Shown piece after piece: positions 13,601-25,577 of a stretch of 64,000 nucleotides of DNA. Source of the DNA: Capsicum annuum (taxonomy: Eukaryota; Streptophyta; Magnoliopsida; Solanales; Solanaceae); the NCBI RefSeq assembly GCF_002878395.1, contig NC_061114.1:143503167-143567166 (forward strand), in the 5' to 3' direction. The number at the start of each line of letters is the position of its first letter. Within the stretch, counting starts at the first letter, position 1. Below the pieces are notes generated by a model. The model did not search any database. It was not told where the DNA came from and was given only the letters and a program-made list of their open reading frames with translations. The translations under genes were made by a program, and so were the position numbers.

Positions 13601-13668
13601 TTCCCTTTCCCGACATGGGGTGTGTATATATATTTATATATATATATATACACACAAATATATGCATA
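10478..13668 (+). repeat. Five tandem units of about 637 bp inside LTR-B(+)
   Basis: The marker GTCCAGAAGG recurs at 10761, 11411, 12039, 12672 and 13308, giving periods of 650, 628, 633 and 636 bp. Each unit runs from CCTTATGGGGTACACGGG through a block with GACATGAGGATTGGTC, GTGCGACTAACACGC and CATGCTAAGCC, to a TA-rich microsatellite that forms the unit junction. The unit resembles the middle of the LTR of element E (GCCAGACCCATATAGCCCATGG), so this is expansion of LTR sequence rather than an unrelated satellite. Confidence 0.88.
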
Positions 13669-13930
13669 TACTCGTTTACTTGTTCTTAGCCTAATGATAG
13701 GCTAAATACTTAGTGTTGGACTATAACAAACTAAGCTAATCAGTATCATATGGCATAAGATGTTCAAATAAGAACTAAATCATCTAATGATATTAAGGTA
13801 GTAATACGTAAACCTGTAGTAATAGATTTTTATTCAAGGCTCATGCCGGAGGTCCAGTTGAAAGGCCTGTTGGCCAGAAGGGTGTCAAAGGTTGTGTTTT
13901 GGACCCGTTTTTGGATTAAACCTATAACTA

Positions 13931-14035
13931 CTATATATATATATATATGCATATATATACGCATATATATAAATTTATATGTATATATATTTATACATAT
14001 ATACATATATGTACTCATATATAAATATTTGCATA
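13931..14035. repeat. TA-rich microsatellite in LTR-B(+)
   Basis: A run of TATATA, TATGCATATA and TATATTTATA words. It produces Tyr/Ile-rich ORFs on both strands that are not genes. Confidence 0.85.
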
Positions 14036-14607
14036 TGGTTATGTGCATTTGTTTGACTTGGTTTTTGAATAATGACATTACTTTATCTTTATCCCTAAGT
14101 TACTTGCTAGCATTCACCTTGCTAACCGTCTTCGGATTTTGCATCCCCATGCGATGCAAGAATCGTCCATACTTCCACTCTTTCTGCACAATGACTAGGT
14201 GATTCGGACACATCTTTTAAGTCAGACTAAAGTGGTGACCTCCCATACTTGGAAAGACCCCATTTCATGCTATGTATTTCTTTATGTCTTTACTATTTCT
14301 TTTGGTCTTGGTTTTGGATATAGTCGGGGGCATGTCTCCACTGGATATTCTTTAGTTTTGATTAGAGGCTTTGTGGACTACTGTGGACATGGGCGGTATT
14401 GGTTTCTTGTTTGGTTGTTGGTGGTTGATTTTGGTTATAGACTTATCATAATATCTTTAAATTCATATTCTCTTATCTTGTTATATGTTAGGATTTCATC
14501 CGACATGGGGTGTAAGGTGGTCAATAGTTTGGGTATTAGGGGTGATCTTCAGTCCTTGTTGGACTTGAGATACCTGACACAACCAAGACCTAGTTCAGGC
14601 TGTGCCA

Positions 14608-16086
14608 ACCCCGCAAGAACATGGTCATCAAGACCAATCCTCATGTCTGCAAACATAAATTGTCGGTGTCCATCCTTTGGACTCACACCTTCACGGATAG
14701 CTATCACAACCCCCATTATTTCCCAATTAAAACATTTAACACATAACGAATCCACCAATTTAAGGAGTCAATTATTAAGGCATTATTAAGTGATATTGTC
14801 ATATCGACTATAGCTTGTAAGAAACGTATTAGCCAATACTTACGATATTCCCATGTACCCCACAAACTCCATTATTAAAGTCACTTCGGGGATTCCTTTA
14901 TACCCCGCAAGGTTTTCATCATAAAATCACTTGGGGGATTCTCGTGTACCCCATAAGGCTTTCAAAACCATCCTTAACCATTTAACCATTTATACCATGC
15001 ATTAGTTTCAAGAAATTAGTTAAGCCAAGTGACAATGCACAAAGCAAAATCAATTATGCAAGTGGGTTGAGATTATTACACGTTTCCATACCAAACAATA
15101 TGATTTAGGGATTCCTTTGTACCCAGATTTCCATCCAGCACCCCAATGCATTTACCAACCATCAATTTAAGTACAATAACTTCATAAAAATCATGGAAGA
15201 AACACTTAAGAAATTCATACTAAAACCCCTCAACCCATAGTTCAAAACTAAACTTCAATATATCATGAACAAAACTTTAAATCACATGCTTTTACAAAAT
15301 TCACAATGAGGGAAAAGTAACATGCATTAAACACCAAGAAGTACGGATAAAAATCATCGTTGGAAGCCCCAATTGAAATCATCGTTGGAAGCCCCAATTG
15401 ATTACTCTCTTGAAAACCCTAGGTGTTCTTGACCTTTAGGATTAGATAGTTTTTTAGAGTATTTGATGTTCTTTATGAGGGGTAATGATACCCTAAATAG
15501 GTCATAAGACGTGGATTTCAAGTTGGGTAAAAAGGGAAATACCCATAATGCCCTTAACTTAAAAGATGGAAAAATATCAACCTTGACTACTAGCCAACCA
15601 TTGACTCATAACCCCTCCTTACAACTTGTCATCACGTGTCGTAACCAACATAGTTACCAAGACACCCATAGACCATCAACCTTACAACTCAACTAGATTA
15701 CTCATAACCAGACCTTAAGACTCATAGGGTCTTAATATAGGCAACACAAAACTCAAATAGGTTAGACACTGGACATCCTATGATTTATCCTAACAACTCA
15801 TAACATATACTTACGGTTCTTAGTGAGACACTTATACTCGGAGCAAAATCAAGCCACAAACTTACTGATTTGGTTATACCATATCCTAATGAACCATCAC
15901 GAGTCCTTACAACTCATGTCCCTAGGTCGTAACCAGGCTGAAAACTCAAACACCATTTATTGGATACCTTACGACTAGGGTCACCTAACCCGTCAAAACA
16001 CCATATGACTAATGAGGTGAGTTTTAATCAAGGCAATGAGTCAACGCTCAAAAATTTTCAAGGGACAAACCTAGGGGGTTTTACCA
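14608..16086 (-). mobile_element. LTR-B'(-): inverted partial copy of LTR-B
   Basis: Its reverse complement begins TGGTAAAACCCCCTAGG at 16086 and runs to a break at 14608 inside the first array unit. The complement of 14615-14750 matches the unit text around GACATGAGGATTGG, and that of 14860-14960 matches the GGGTAC..GGAATCCCC words. It lies head-on against LTR-B(+). The simplest reading is that an element carrying LTR-B(+) inserted into a resident, oppositely oriented LTR-B. The first 700 bases are rich in GAGTTGTAAGG and GACTCGTGATGG words. Confidence 0.75.
15351..15400. repeat. Perfect 25-bp tandem duplication
   Basis: A 25-bp block starting AAATCATCGTTGGAAGCC and ending CCAATTG occurs twice in a row with no mismatch, unlike the decayed surroundings, so the duplication is probably young. 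Confidence 0.9.
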
Positions 16087-17690
16087 AGTAAGGCCAATGT
16101 TGTGGATGATGCTCTTAACATATTGTCTATGGGGACTATTGCTTATATTGAGGATAATAACAAAGAGTTAGTTTGTAAGGTTCATCAGCTTGCTAGGCTG
16201 GGAGTTCAGTTGGTTGACTTAATCGAAGGTAAAGTCTTGGTTCAGAATGGTTCAGAATCTTTGTTGGTTGCTGAAGTGAAGGAAAAGAAAATTAGAAATC
16301 TTATTTTGCTTAGGTTAAAGAAAGCATTTCAAAGTCAGAAAGTTACGGTTTTCTCCTAAGGGGGAGATGGTGTTCTTTATTGTCAAGGAAAATTATGTGT
16401 TCTAAATATGAATGACTTAAGATAAAGGATGTTATAAAAATCTCACGGTTCTCAATATTTCATTTACCTAGAAGACACCAAGATGTACTGTGATTTGTGA
16501 GAAGTCTATTGGTGGAATGGCATGAAGAAGGATCTTATAGAATTCATGGCTAAGTGTCCAAATTTCCAACAGCTTAAGGTTGAGCATTGAATACCTAGTG
16601 GTATGCTTCAGGAATTCAATATTCCTACTTGGATTGAGGAGTGGTGAATATGGATTTCATTACAGGGTTGCCTTGTACTCATCGACAGCATGATTCTATC
16701 TGGGTTATCATGGACAAAATGACTAAGTCAGCCCACTTCTTGCCAGTTAACACATCAAATTTATATGAAGATATGCTAAGCTTTATCTTAGGGAGTTTGT
16801 TAAATTTCATAGAGTTCCTTTGACCATTATTTCAGACAAAGGCATCCAGTTTACTTCATTATTTTAGAAGAACTTTCAGAAGGGCCTTGGTGCCCAACTT
16901 GATCTAAGTATTGCTTTACACCCATAGACAGATAGCCAGACAGAAAGGACCATCAAAACCTTAGAGGACATATTAAGAGCATGTGTGATTGATTTCAAAG
17001 GTAGTTAGGATGATCACTTGCCGATGATTGAGTTTTCTTACAATAACAGTTATCACTCCAATATTCAAATGGCCCCGTTTAAAGCATTTTATGGTAGGAC
17101 TAATATATCTCCTATTGGTTGGTTTGAGGTTTGTGAAGCAGCTTTAATAGGGCCAGATTCAGTATATGAAGTGATGTACAAATTTTAGTTGATTAGAGAA
17201 AGGTTGAAAATTTCTTAGAGTGGTCAAAAAACTTATGCAAATGTGAGAAGAAAGGATCTTGAGTTCGAGATTAGTGAATTTTTCTTTATGAAGGTTTCTT
17301 CCATGAAAGGGGTAAAGAAATTTGGTAGTAAGGGAAAGCTCAGTCCCCGCTATGTAGGTCTTTATAATATTTTGAGCCATTATGGTAAGGTAGCCTATAA
17401 GTTGGAATTTCTTATAGATTTAGCATTAGTCCATCAAATTTTACGTGTCTCTTTGTAAAAGAAATACATTTCTGATCAGGCATCAGTAGTTCCTTTACAG
17501 AGTGTGGGCATGAAAGATAGTCACCCATATGAAGAGGCCCAGTTGGGATGCTTGATTGTCAGATTTATAGGCTGAGAAATAAAGAGGTCGCTTTGGTAAA
17601 GGTGCTTTTGAGAAATTAGTCAGTTGAGGGATCTACCTAGGAAGCAGAGGCAGATATAATAACCCAAGTACCCCTACTTTTTCTATTCGA
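16087..17690 (+). pseudogene. pol fragment of element C: RNase H end, integrase, C-terminal tail; broken
   Basis: The first open stretch (to 16359) is the linker between RNase H and integrase (LSMGTIAYIEDNNKELV). The zinc-binding part is poorly kept (about 16450-16590). The integrase core shows all three acidic positions: NMDFITGLP at 16647, IISDKG near 16830 and QTERTIKTLED near 16940, but with a frameshift and stops between them. Later text reads EFSYNNSYHS, KGKLSPRYVG and PYEEAQLG, then decays. It is close to the pol of A and E but is a separate copy. A short non-coding stretch to 17918 follows. Confidence 0.8.
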
Positions 17691-17928
17691 ACTCAGTCCC
17701 AACTTGAGGTAATAGTTTTCTTAATTAATTAATTCTTTCTTTTCTATCTCGGGCCATCTAGCTATTTTTATGTCATACCATGATCTTGTCAGAGTTCATA
17801 GATCACTTATAGATTTAATTATCATTCCGTGGTTTAGCTCGTAGGAGTTTAGTGTAAGATTATAGCTTTTCCTCTAGTGCATTCGCTTAGTCAATTTCAT
17901 TTAGGGATGAATGGTCCTAAGAGGGAGA

Positions 17929-19995
17929 TATTTTAATAACTTGAGTTTTGACCTCAATACCTCCCCCCTTCCAAGAGATATATAATAGAACTAGCTTTCC
18001 AACACTATCAGTCTCACCTTAATTTGATATCATAGCAACAAGTTATGTCAAATTAATTGAGGGGTTGTCAAACTGCCAATGACAATACCTCATTGTCGGT
18101 ACATAATGAGTCATAGTGAAGAATCATTTTCATGGGAGTAAAGGGACCAGGAATTCAGCCCCTTGACAATGACCCTTCATGATAACTCGTGGTCAGACTA
18201 AATGATTCATCAGAAGAGGACTAATTTTCATAACAGTAAGGACCCAAGGCTTAGGTCCTCATTTAATAACTCAGGCCACTACTTATGATCAGACCTAGCA
18301 AGAAATAACCTAAGTCGTTATGACTATTTCCCAAAAAATTTTGAACATTTTAAGAAGGGCTTTTTGGTCTTATCCCATTCTTTACCTTAAAGCTACGTCA
18401 TTTAGGCTTTTTAAGGTTGGAATATAAGGCTAAACTTCCCCAAATCCCTCATAAACTCAAAATATAATCAAACACATAGAGGGACAATAGATAAAGAGCG
18501 ATTTTTTATCCAAGAGAAAAGTTAGGGTTCCTCAACTTCAAGCACAAATGCTAAAGAGTTTATCCAAGATTCCATCTCCAGGTATGTGGAATTTTATCAA
18601 TGGGTTCCTTCCACCCATTGAGTCCCAAAGATTTCCTTAACTCTAAAGTTTTTCACCCTTTAAGTTTAGGGTTCCATGTCAAGTATGAATTTTCTTAGAA
18701 TTTCAGTCAATTCTTGTAATTTTACCATGAACATGTACTTCCCCAAAAGTTTAAGCATCTCTCCATACTCAAAACCATGATATGTCTCTATATTATTAAA
18801 TTGTTGATTTTGGGGCTTTAGTTATGAAACTCCCTATTATGATCGGTTTTTAATACTATCATGTTTACTTGCATTAGTTAGAGCTGGAGGGTTATGAAAA
18901 CCTTATACCTAGGGATTTATGCATATATCAGTTTACATGTCTTTGAGTACTTCAGATTATCCATTATTGATATTTTTAGAATGTAATTATAATGAGCAAT
19001 TCAATTTTCAGTGTCATTCAGTTGCGAGTAGTATTTTTTTTATTGAGTAAATGCAAGGATGAATGCTCAACAGTCAATTAGGACTGAGACCTTTAGTAGA
19101 AGTCCCTAAGTTCCAGAACTACAATGTCACCGTAGGTTATAAGAGGTCACCCGCTAGTTGAGGACTGGCACCTTAGTCCTTTGGGACATCTAGTTGAGAA
19201 CTGGCACCTTAGTCCTTTGGGACATCAATTTAGTAGATCCATGCCTGCTAGTGTCTGTACCCTTTTCAAGGTACTGAATACCCATCCAACTGGGGTTATA
19301 GGTTAGACCCTAACTGATTAGATTGGGGTATGTCAGTTAATGTTCGCTCTCACAGTCCTTAATTTATGTTTTAGTTTCAGATTTTGCATGACCTTGTATT
19401 CAGTTATTTAGTTTTCATTCAGTGCATTTTTATACTTGGTCTTGCATTCAGTTTACCATGTTTCATGCATTCATGTTCAGCTTATACTAGTTAGTTTTTC
19501 CCATCTCAAATACTCAGTACATTCAAAGTAGTATTCGTATACTTTTCCTGTGCTATATTGTGTTCTAATATAGATTTTGATGCTTAGAATCTAGATCGCG
19601 CTTAGTACGGTTCAGCACTACATTCTGTAATAGTGTTTGGTGAGTCCTCAGCATTCGAGGACTAGTTATCAGTATTTATTTTAGGTATTCTTTTAGTTTC
19701 AGTCAGTTGGAGTTAGTTGGGTGCATGTCCCAACAACTCATATGAGTATAGCCTTTCAGAAAGACTGTTAGTTATATTTCAACATGTGGTTTTTGTCAGA
19801 CTGTTCTAGTTTTGATGTTCATATTCATTAATGATTCTTTTATCATTATTACCAGATTATCTTAGTTTTGCTTCCTCCCAATATTTTGTCACTTCTTCAA
19901 TTTTCTTGGTGTTATGTCAGGCTATAGGTTAGATTTGGCTCACTTGTGACTCTAAGCACCATGTCACAACTAGTGAGCAGTCTCGGGTCATGAAA
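17929..19995 (+). repeat. 3' LTR of element C
   Basis: It follows the purine tract AAGAGGGAGA (17919-17928) and starts TATTTTAATAACTTGAG (TG to TA). It ends near CGGGTCATGA at 19985-19995, a usual terminus for this family. The exact end is uncertain because the neighbouring LTR-D has a similar terminus. No second copy is in the window for comparison. Confidence 0.65.
19154..19225. repeat. 36-bp tandem duplication in LTR-C
   Basis: Two adjacent copies begin CTAGTTGAGGACTGGCACC and CTAGTTGAGAACTGGCACC and end TTTGGGACAT, with one mismatch. Confidence 0.9.
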
Positions 19996-22900
19996 ATAAC
20001 CCACCAGTAGATAATCCAACCCATAAACCAAAACTTTTAGTAATGGACTATCAAGATAAATGAATGAAGATAGCAGAATAAAATTTATATATATATATAA
20101 GACAGTAGTAGAACATGGTGAAATCAGTACAAGAGCTTCTAATACAACAAGAGTACAAAGTTCAATATTGAATAAATATATAAATACAACCCATCTCTGA
20201 GTAAAATATAGAGATCAGTCTAAACCACAAGAGGAAGAATAGTAGTACTCTGAAAGCTAGGAGTTCACCTTCAACTCTGATCCATAACTATTGTGCACGA
20301 TGCACACAAAAATGGTGAGAACCCATACTATGATCTGCAGGTTAGAAGTGTAGTATGAGTTCCAATCACGTGGTACTCAGTATGCAACTTCCAACTAAGA
20401 TCCAACGATAATCCAAATATAAACCACATACAAAAAGAAATATAAACTACAGGCAACTATCTAGGATGCTAAACCCAATGAAAAGGCAAAGAGGATAAAC
20501 TATCCTACTCTAACTATATTTAGGAACTAAAGAACTATATCATATATCACTAACCAATATTCAAATAAAGAGTAGAAGAAGGATATTTAGTACAATACAA
20601 TGCTAAGAAAGACATATCCAATATGAACAAACAACGAAATATATGGATATATAGTAATATCATAGCTAGATATATGTATATATATAGGTATACAAGTCTA
20701 ACTCAAAGGTAACAATCTAAGGTAATCAATCTAGCATCTCAAGGAATCCTAATCAAGTAGTTAAGCTAATACTAGAATGATTTAGGCCTATAGTCACAAT
20801 GTCTAACCATGAGATTACTATTTGTAATATAATAACCATAAAAGTGAAAGGAATAATAATCATACCTCAACTATCAGAACCAACCCATAATCAACCTGCC
20901 ATGAACTAACCATGCCTTAATCAGGTCCCATAAATTGGAAGGTTTGATCAGAACACAACACATAGAAAATAATGCTCATAACCTATACCTATGCAACCCC
21001 CCATAAAGATGATAGATATAGAAACCAAAAATATACTGGTGATAGTCATTGCGCATGCATGAATGAATAAAAATTAAATTCATAATACCATAACCAATCC
21101 AAGTGTCATAAAGTAACCCAGTGTACACACATCCTTCAGCTCGATGGCTCGCTAAAGAAGTACTTACGGTGACCTCTCCTCCGGCACAAATGCTCACAGA
21201 CAAAAGGGACCCTAGGGTATTCGAGAGTGCCCATATACACTGACTAGTCTCAATCCCAGATTTCTAATAAGCATTATATCATCAGTCTACTCTGTATAGT
21301 ATCGGAGAGATGTATATATAATAAATGCACAAACTCGAATCGTGACTAACGGAGTGTAAGTCTATAAATCCATTGCCTGAGGTCAACTCCGAGACTAAAT
21401 CATCATAAAACAGTATAAAGGGTCAAAATCTCTCACGATCAAAGTAAAAATTAGTGGTAAAATCATGGACCAGAATCTATCTCGGTCAAATTTATAAAAC
21501 ACAATCTTTAGTTCCAAAAAATCATAAATCATCCATTAACGTGGTGCGATTCACGTTATGAAAGAAATAAATTTTAAAAGTGAATAGCGGGAATAAATCC
21601 CTTTTTAGGAAAATAGTAGCAAAACCAAGAATTTAATTGAAATTGTATCACTTAGTGACTATGAATGTGCCATCATCTATACATTCCATCACCAATATCC
21701 AAAAAATAAAATCATAAGAATCTAAGCGTCCATAGACTAACACCACATGCTTTGTGAAGGTAGAATACTCACTTGGAGTCCAACTGGTATTATAACAATA
21801 GCCTCCAGTCCAATAGTACATAACTAGCATAATATCAATACCATAATTCGAGAAACTATGATAATCCACCAAACCAAGTAGTAAACCTTATACTAAATGG
21901 TACTTAGCATTAACTACACTTATCATGCTAATAACCTAGGGTAATATGATTGTACAGTCATAACAAGTATTTTATCCTAAGGTTCTATTCACCCTTCTAT
22001 CCCTAACTCCAAAATTAGACTAAGTCATGGTGTTCTGCCTATAATAATATCCTAAAATGCTTACCTAGCATGCAATAAATATCATACACTATCTCGAGAA
22101 AAAGAATAGACCGATGCCTACTTTGATGCTGAACCACAAGTCATAAATCATCCATAAATCGTCCACCTTTGCTCTATAATCCTGAAATGATACAACTATC
22201 AAAATACTAAGCTGCACATCATCAAAAGTAAAATGAGATCCATATTGATATATAAAGGATTGAGTCAAGAATGATCCTAATGGGGCCCGCAAATAGAATC
22301 CAAAATTGAATCCATCACGAGGTCCATCAAAGGAAAATGAATGTTTGCTCAAGAGTTAAGCACAAATGATGTATAAATTGAGGTTTAAATTAGTTCCTAA
22401 GGTTTAAAGATCTAATTTCTAAGAATTTACAACAAAAAAGGATTGAATTGATGAGAAAATTATCTGGAAATGACTAAGGAATACTAGGCTACCTTACCTT
22501 AGCTTCAATGGATGGTTCCCCACTCTTGTCTCTCTTCAAACTCCCAAAATGGTGTAAAAATGGTAGAGAAACGACGAGGAAAATTGGGTAAAGAAAGGGC
22601 ATTTAACATTCCCCAGTTGTTGCTAAAGCAATTCTAGTCCTCTTATGCGACTGTTGCTTAAGCAGTACAAGCTAGATAAAGTGGTCATGCACCAGGGTTG
22701 CAGGTACCGCTAAAGCGCACTACTAACCGCTAAAATGGTGCCCACTTAAGTGGTGCCTTACTACAAAAGCAGACCTCAGCCAAATGGTTAGGTCCACTAA
22801 AATGGCTCATGGACGTGAAAGTGTGTGCCACTTAAGCATCTCCATGATTGCTAAAGCGATCATACTAGATATCAGGCACTAGACTTTGCAACATCCAAAA

Positions 22901-23345
22901 TGGTCTTCAACTGATGCTTGGGATTCATTTGGAATCCCATGTGCACAAATGAACTATGCTACTATACAAAATTTGATATTTCAGACTCAATGGTTCCATT
23001 AAAACTTTTTTGTAAGATCATTTCAACTAAATATAGGGCCCACACCTATAGTTCCATTTTTCATATTATCCACCCAATATCCCAAAACAAGTTTGGATAC
23101 CTTGGGACCTGAACCAAAGGCCCCTAGCCTACAATCAATGTTCCAGAACTGATGGAACTGACCAAATTCTTATTCGGGGTTGTTTACTAGGAGTTTTAGT
23201 CCAAGACCAATTCCTTAATAAGAAAATGAGCTAAAACCTAAATAAACTATTCGATAACTGAACCAATAGTTCAAGAATGTCATAAATGGCCTATAGCCAT
23301 TGTTGAAAGGCTCGAAATTCAAAAAATAGATCTAAATTGAACAAA
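19996..23345 (-). repeat. 3' LTR of element D
   Basis: It matches the right copy throughout: ACCCATACTATGATCTG (20321 and 36697), GGTACTCAGTA (20372 and 36749), and text after 22897 that aligns to the DNA right of solo LTR-F. Its left edge lacks about 40 terminal bases present at 36324-36365. Short ORFs in it are shadows. Confidence 0.78.
22621..22865. repeat. Array of CTTAAG-type short palindromes in LTR-D (left copy)
   Basis: About ten degenerate copies of a 10-12 bp word near CCGCTTAAGCGG lie 15-35 bp apart. Examples: TTGCTTAAGCA (22654), ACCGCTAAAGCGC (22706), the perfect palindrome CCACTTAAGTGG (22742-22753), TCCACTAAAATGG (22793) and GCCACTTAAGC (22828). The array is conserved in position with the right LTR copy and with LTR-F. 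Confidence 0.8.
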
Positions 23346-25577
23346 TGAACTAGTGGTTCAGTACAATATCCATTACTAAAAGGACTTTTATCTACGAAAG
23401 TCAATGGATAGAAAGAATGTAAACGCTCAAAGGGATGGGGTACTGGCCCACATGATCCAAGAACAACTACCTAGATAACCTTCATAAGGAGACAATACTA
23501 CCAAGGGATTTTGCCATAGGTATGACTTTTCATCAAACATCCTTTACTTTACTTCTCAAACTACCAAAACTCAACCTCAACAACCAACTGACCTCCAAAT
23601 AAACCCAGAATAGCTAATCCACACAAATACCAAACCATAACACACTGATACCACAATGATACCAACATAACTAAGCAAAAACTCATCCAAGCCAAAGGCA
23701 TTCCAAGGAATAAATCATGAAACTAGTTCATATATCCAAATATAACATTTTTTGCCTTTCCAAAACTTGCTAACCACTCTGAACCAAAAAGAAGGTCACC
23801 TGAGTCCTGTCCGTGCAATCCCATCATACTAAACTCAAGGAAAAAAAGTTGATCTACCAAAAATGCTTAATGGCAAGCATAAGATAAGCCCAAAGGGTGC
23901 TACTTGGGCGCACAAATAGTGATGACCAATGTCTGCAATCAATGAAAAAGTTTCTAACCAATCTATATGACTCTTGAAACTAATAGTCGAGAGTCTAAAG
24001 CATAAACACTCACCACTAAATGATCCGCTGCAAGATGTTCCACTAACTGAGGATGAAACCATCCTAAGCATACTACTCCTGTTGAGTAGATAATTCAAAA
24101 TTCTTATAGAAATTGAGAATCAAGACCAAGAGTAGAGAAAACTAACATTATACCAATGGAATATCATTTGAACACCTATCAAACATAATTCCTCCAAAGT
24201 GAAGAAGTCCAAATCGGTAGATAAAAGTAGGCTTAGCCATCCTATAAGTGAAACCCCAACTGAGTCTAAAAATAAAGGTTGCACCCCAGTTGTACAACTC
24301 TCAGCTGAAATCTCAACACCAAGGCTGAACCGCTCAATCATAACTATCCAAACCAATCCTGTAGATGGGTAAGCATTCATACTCTAAATATATCATAACC
24401 TTCAAGCCACTATTCTAAGGCACCAAATCCAAAATTAAAGCTAACAAGTTTGAACTAAGACCAATTACCCAAATTGATCTTACTATCAAATATCAAGCAT
24501 ATTCTTACTAGTTCCTACCAGAGCCAAAATTGAAATACAGTTAAAGAATAAAATCACAATAGAGGATAAACCACAGGCTAAAGGCCATCAAATCTATATC
24601 TGGTAGAAAGCATGAATCATTAAAGCATAACCACAAACTCATCAAGACTGTAAGTGGTACTATAGATAACCAAAAATCTAGTAGCTTAGAGAAATTCAAT
24701 CTTAGCCAAAACTAGTCAATCCAATACCCCATCTCAGCAATGAATACCCAATCTGCCAACATAAAAATTAATCATAGGAAAGATCACCTATTTCCACTTT
24801 TTATATATCCACTAGAACAATAACCATATCACATTAAGAACAGAGTGTTTGACTCCAAACTAAAACCAAGATCAAACTATCACCAAAAGATGAACCCAAC
24901 TAATCTAAAAGAAATTCCTAAAGCCTTTCGACATCAACCATCAGATGAATATCGGGCACTGAAATATACAAATCAAAATATCATATCCCAATCTGGCTAA
25001 TCTCAAAAAAGGACCATAAAAAAATAATAACCAAAGCTAAAATCTCATCAAACTCGAAGTCAAGCCTTAGACCTCAAACTTAGATATAGGCCATAAAACT
25101 AAATTATCAACTCTAGAACTATAACAAAACCAAGGAAATTCAACCTACCCATTCATATGCCACTCAACAATTGACCTAACTTGCCATAAAAAGATAAAAG
25201 TTACTAACCTCACCTCTTTACAAGAGAGAAACCATCCAACTGAACTAGCTCCTAAGCCAACAAATAAGAATTGTGAGAAATAAAATTTTATTTGGATAAT
25301 GCTAGTCTATCCATCAATCAAACAAGAGTCAATCAACACAAAAAATGACAATAGATACACCAGTATAAAGAATAGGTGGTACCAAAATAAAATCAACAAG
25401 TACCAATATAGGTCCATAAAAAGCCAATATTCCAAAGTAAATAGTACTCAAACCCAAATGTTACACCCCTAGGAAAAATAATAATTCTGGTCCACTCTAT
25501 CTACTACAAAAAATAATCACCTATATAGGTAGTCACATAATCATGAACCCTATACCAAGGCACATAACAATCATTAT
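23346..25577 (-). other. Interior of element D, 3' part; no gene recognised
   Basis: This lies between LTR-D and the insertion point of E. I read it on both strands and saw no RT, integrase, gag or other familiar motif. Two short minus-strand ORFs (24120-24380 and 23835-24098) have no recognisable domain. The minus strand is T-rich, like an untranslated spacer. The last five bases, ATTAT at 25573-25577, are the left target duplication of E. Confidence 0.5.
25573..25577. other. Left target-site duplication of element E (ATTAT)
   Basis: ATTAT directly precedes the LTR start TGTAATACCC and is repeated at 34824-34828 right after the other LTR. Five bases is the usual length for gypsy integrases. 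Confidence 0.85.

Larger units (their letters stand above)
9969..14607 (+). mobile_element. LTR-B(+): right part of a gypsy-type LTR containing a tandem array
   Basis: It matches the complement of LTR-B' (14608-15340) from the junction with A. It ends in GGCTGTGCCA at 14607; the family start, seen in LTR-B', is TGGTAAAACC, so the ends are TGG...CCA. The last kilobase (13680-14607) resembles the 3' parts of LTR-A and LTR-E, for example TGACATTACTTTATC and the DNA before CCTGACACAACC. No internal domain is visible in this orientation, so it is either a solo LTR or the 3' LTR of an element lying outside the window. Long ORFs here are non-coding shadows. Confidence 0.7.
16087..19995 (+). mobile_element. 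Element C: truncated Ty3/gypsy chromovirus (pol 3' half plus 3' LTR)
   Basis: Coding similarity begins abruptly at the edge of LTR-B' with KANVVDDAL, the end of RNase H, so gag, RT and the 5' LTR are missing. The missing part may lie beyond the LTR-B insertions outside the window. It retains the integrase, chromodomain-like region, purine tract and 3' LTR. Confidence 0.78.

Noticed and set aside
10388..13668. CRISPR-like regular repeats
   Set aside because: The repeats are degenerate, spacers are repeated too, units are hundreds of bases long, and the context is a plant retrotransposon LTR.
13332..14202. ORFs of 82-119 residues on both strands
   Set aside because: They lie in LTR-B array units and TA repeats, run on both strands and have no domain.
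14199..14789. 196-residue plus-strand ORF with hydrophobic start
   Set aside because: It crosses the junction of LTR-B(+) and inverted LTR-B', so it is a chance fusion of non-coding LTR text.
22089..22352. 87-residue minus-strand ORF
   Set aside because: It lies inside LTR-D; the matching place in the right LTR copy is not open.
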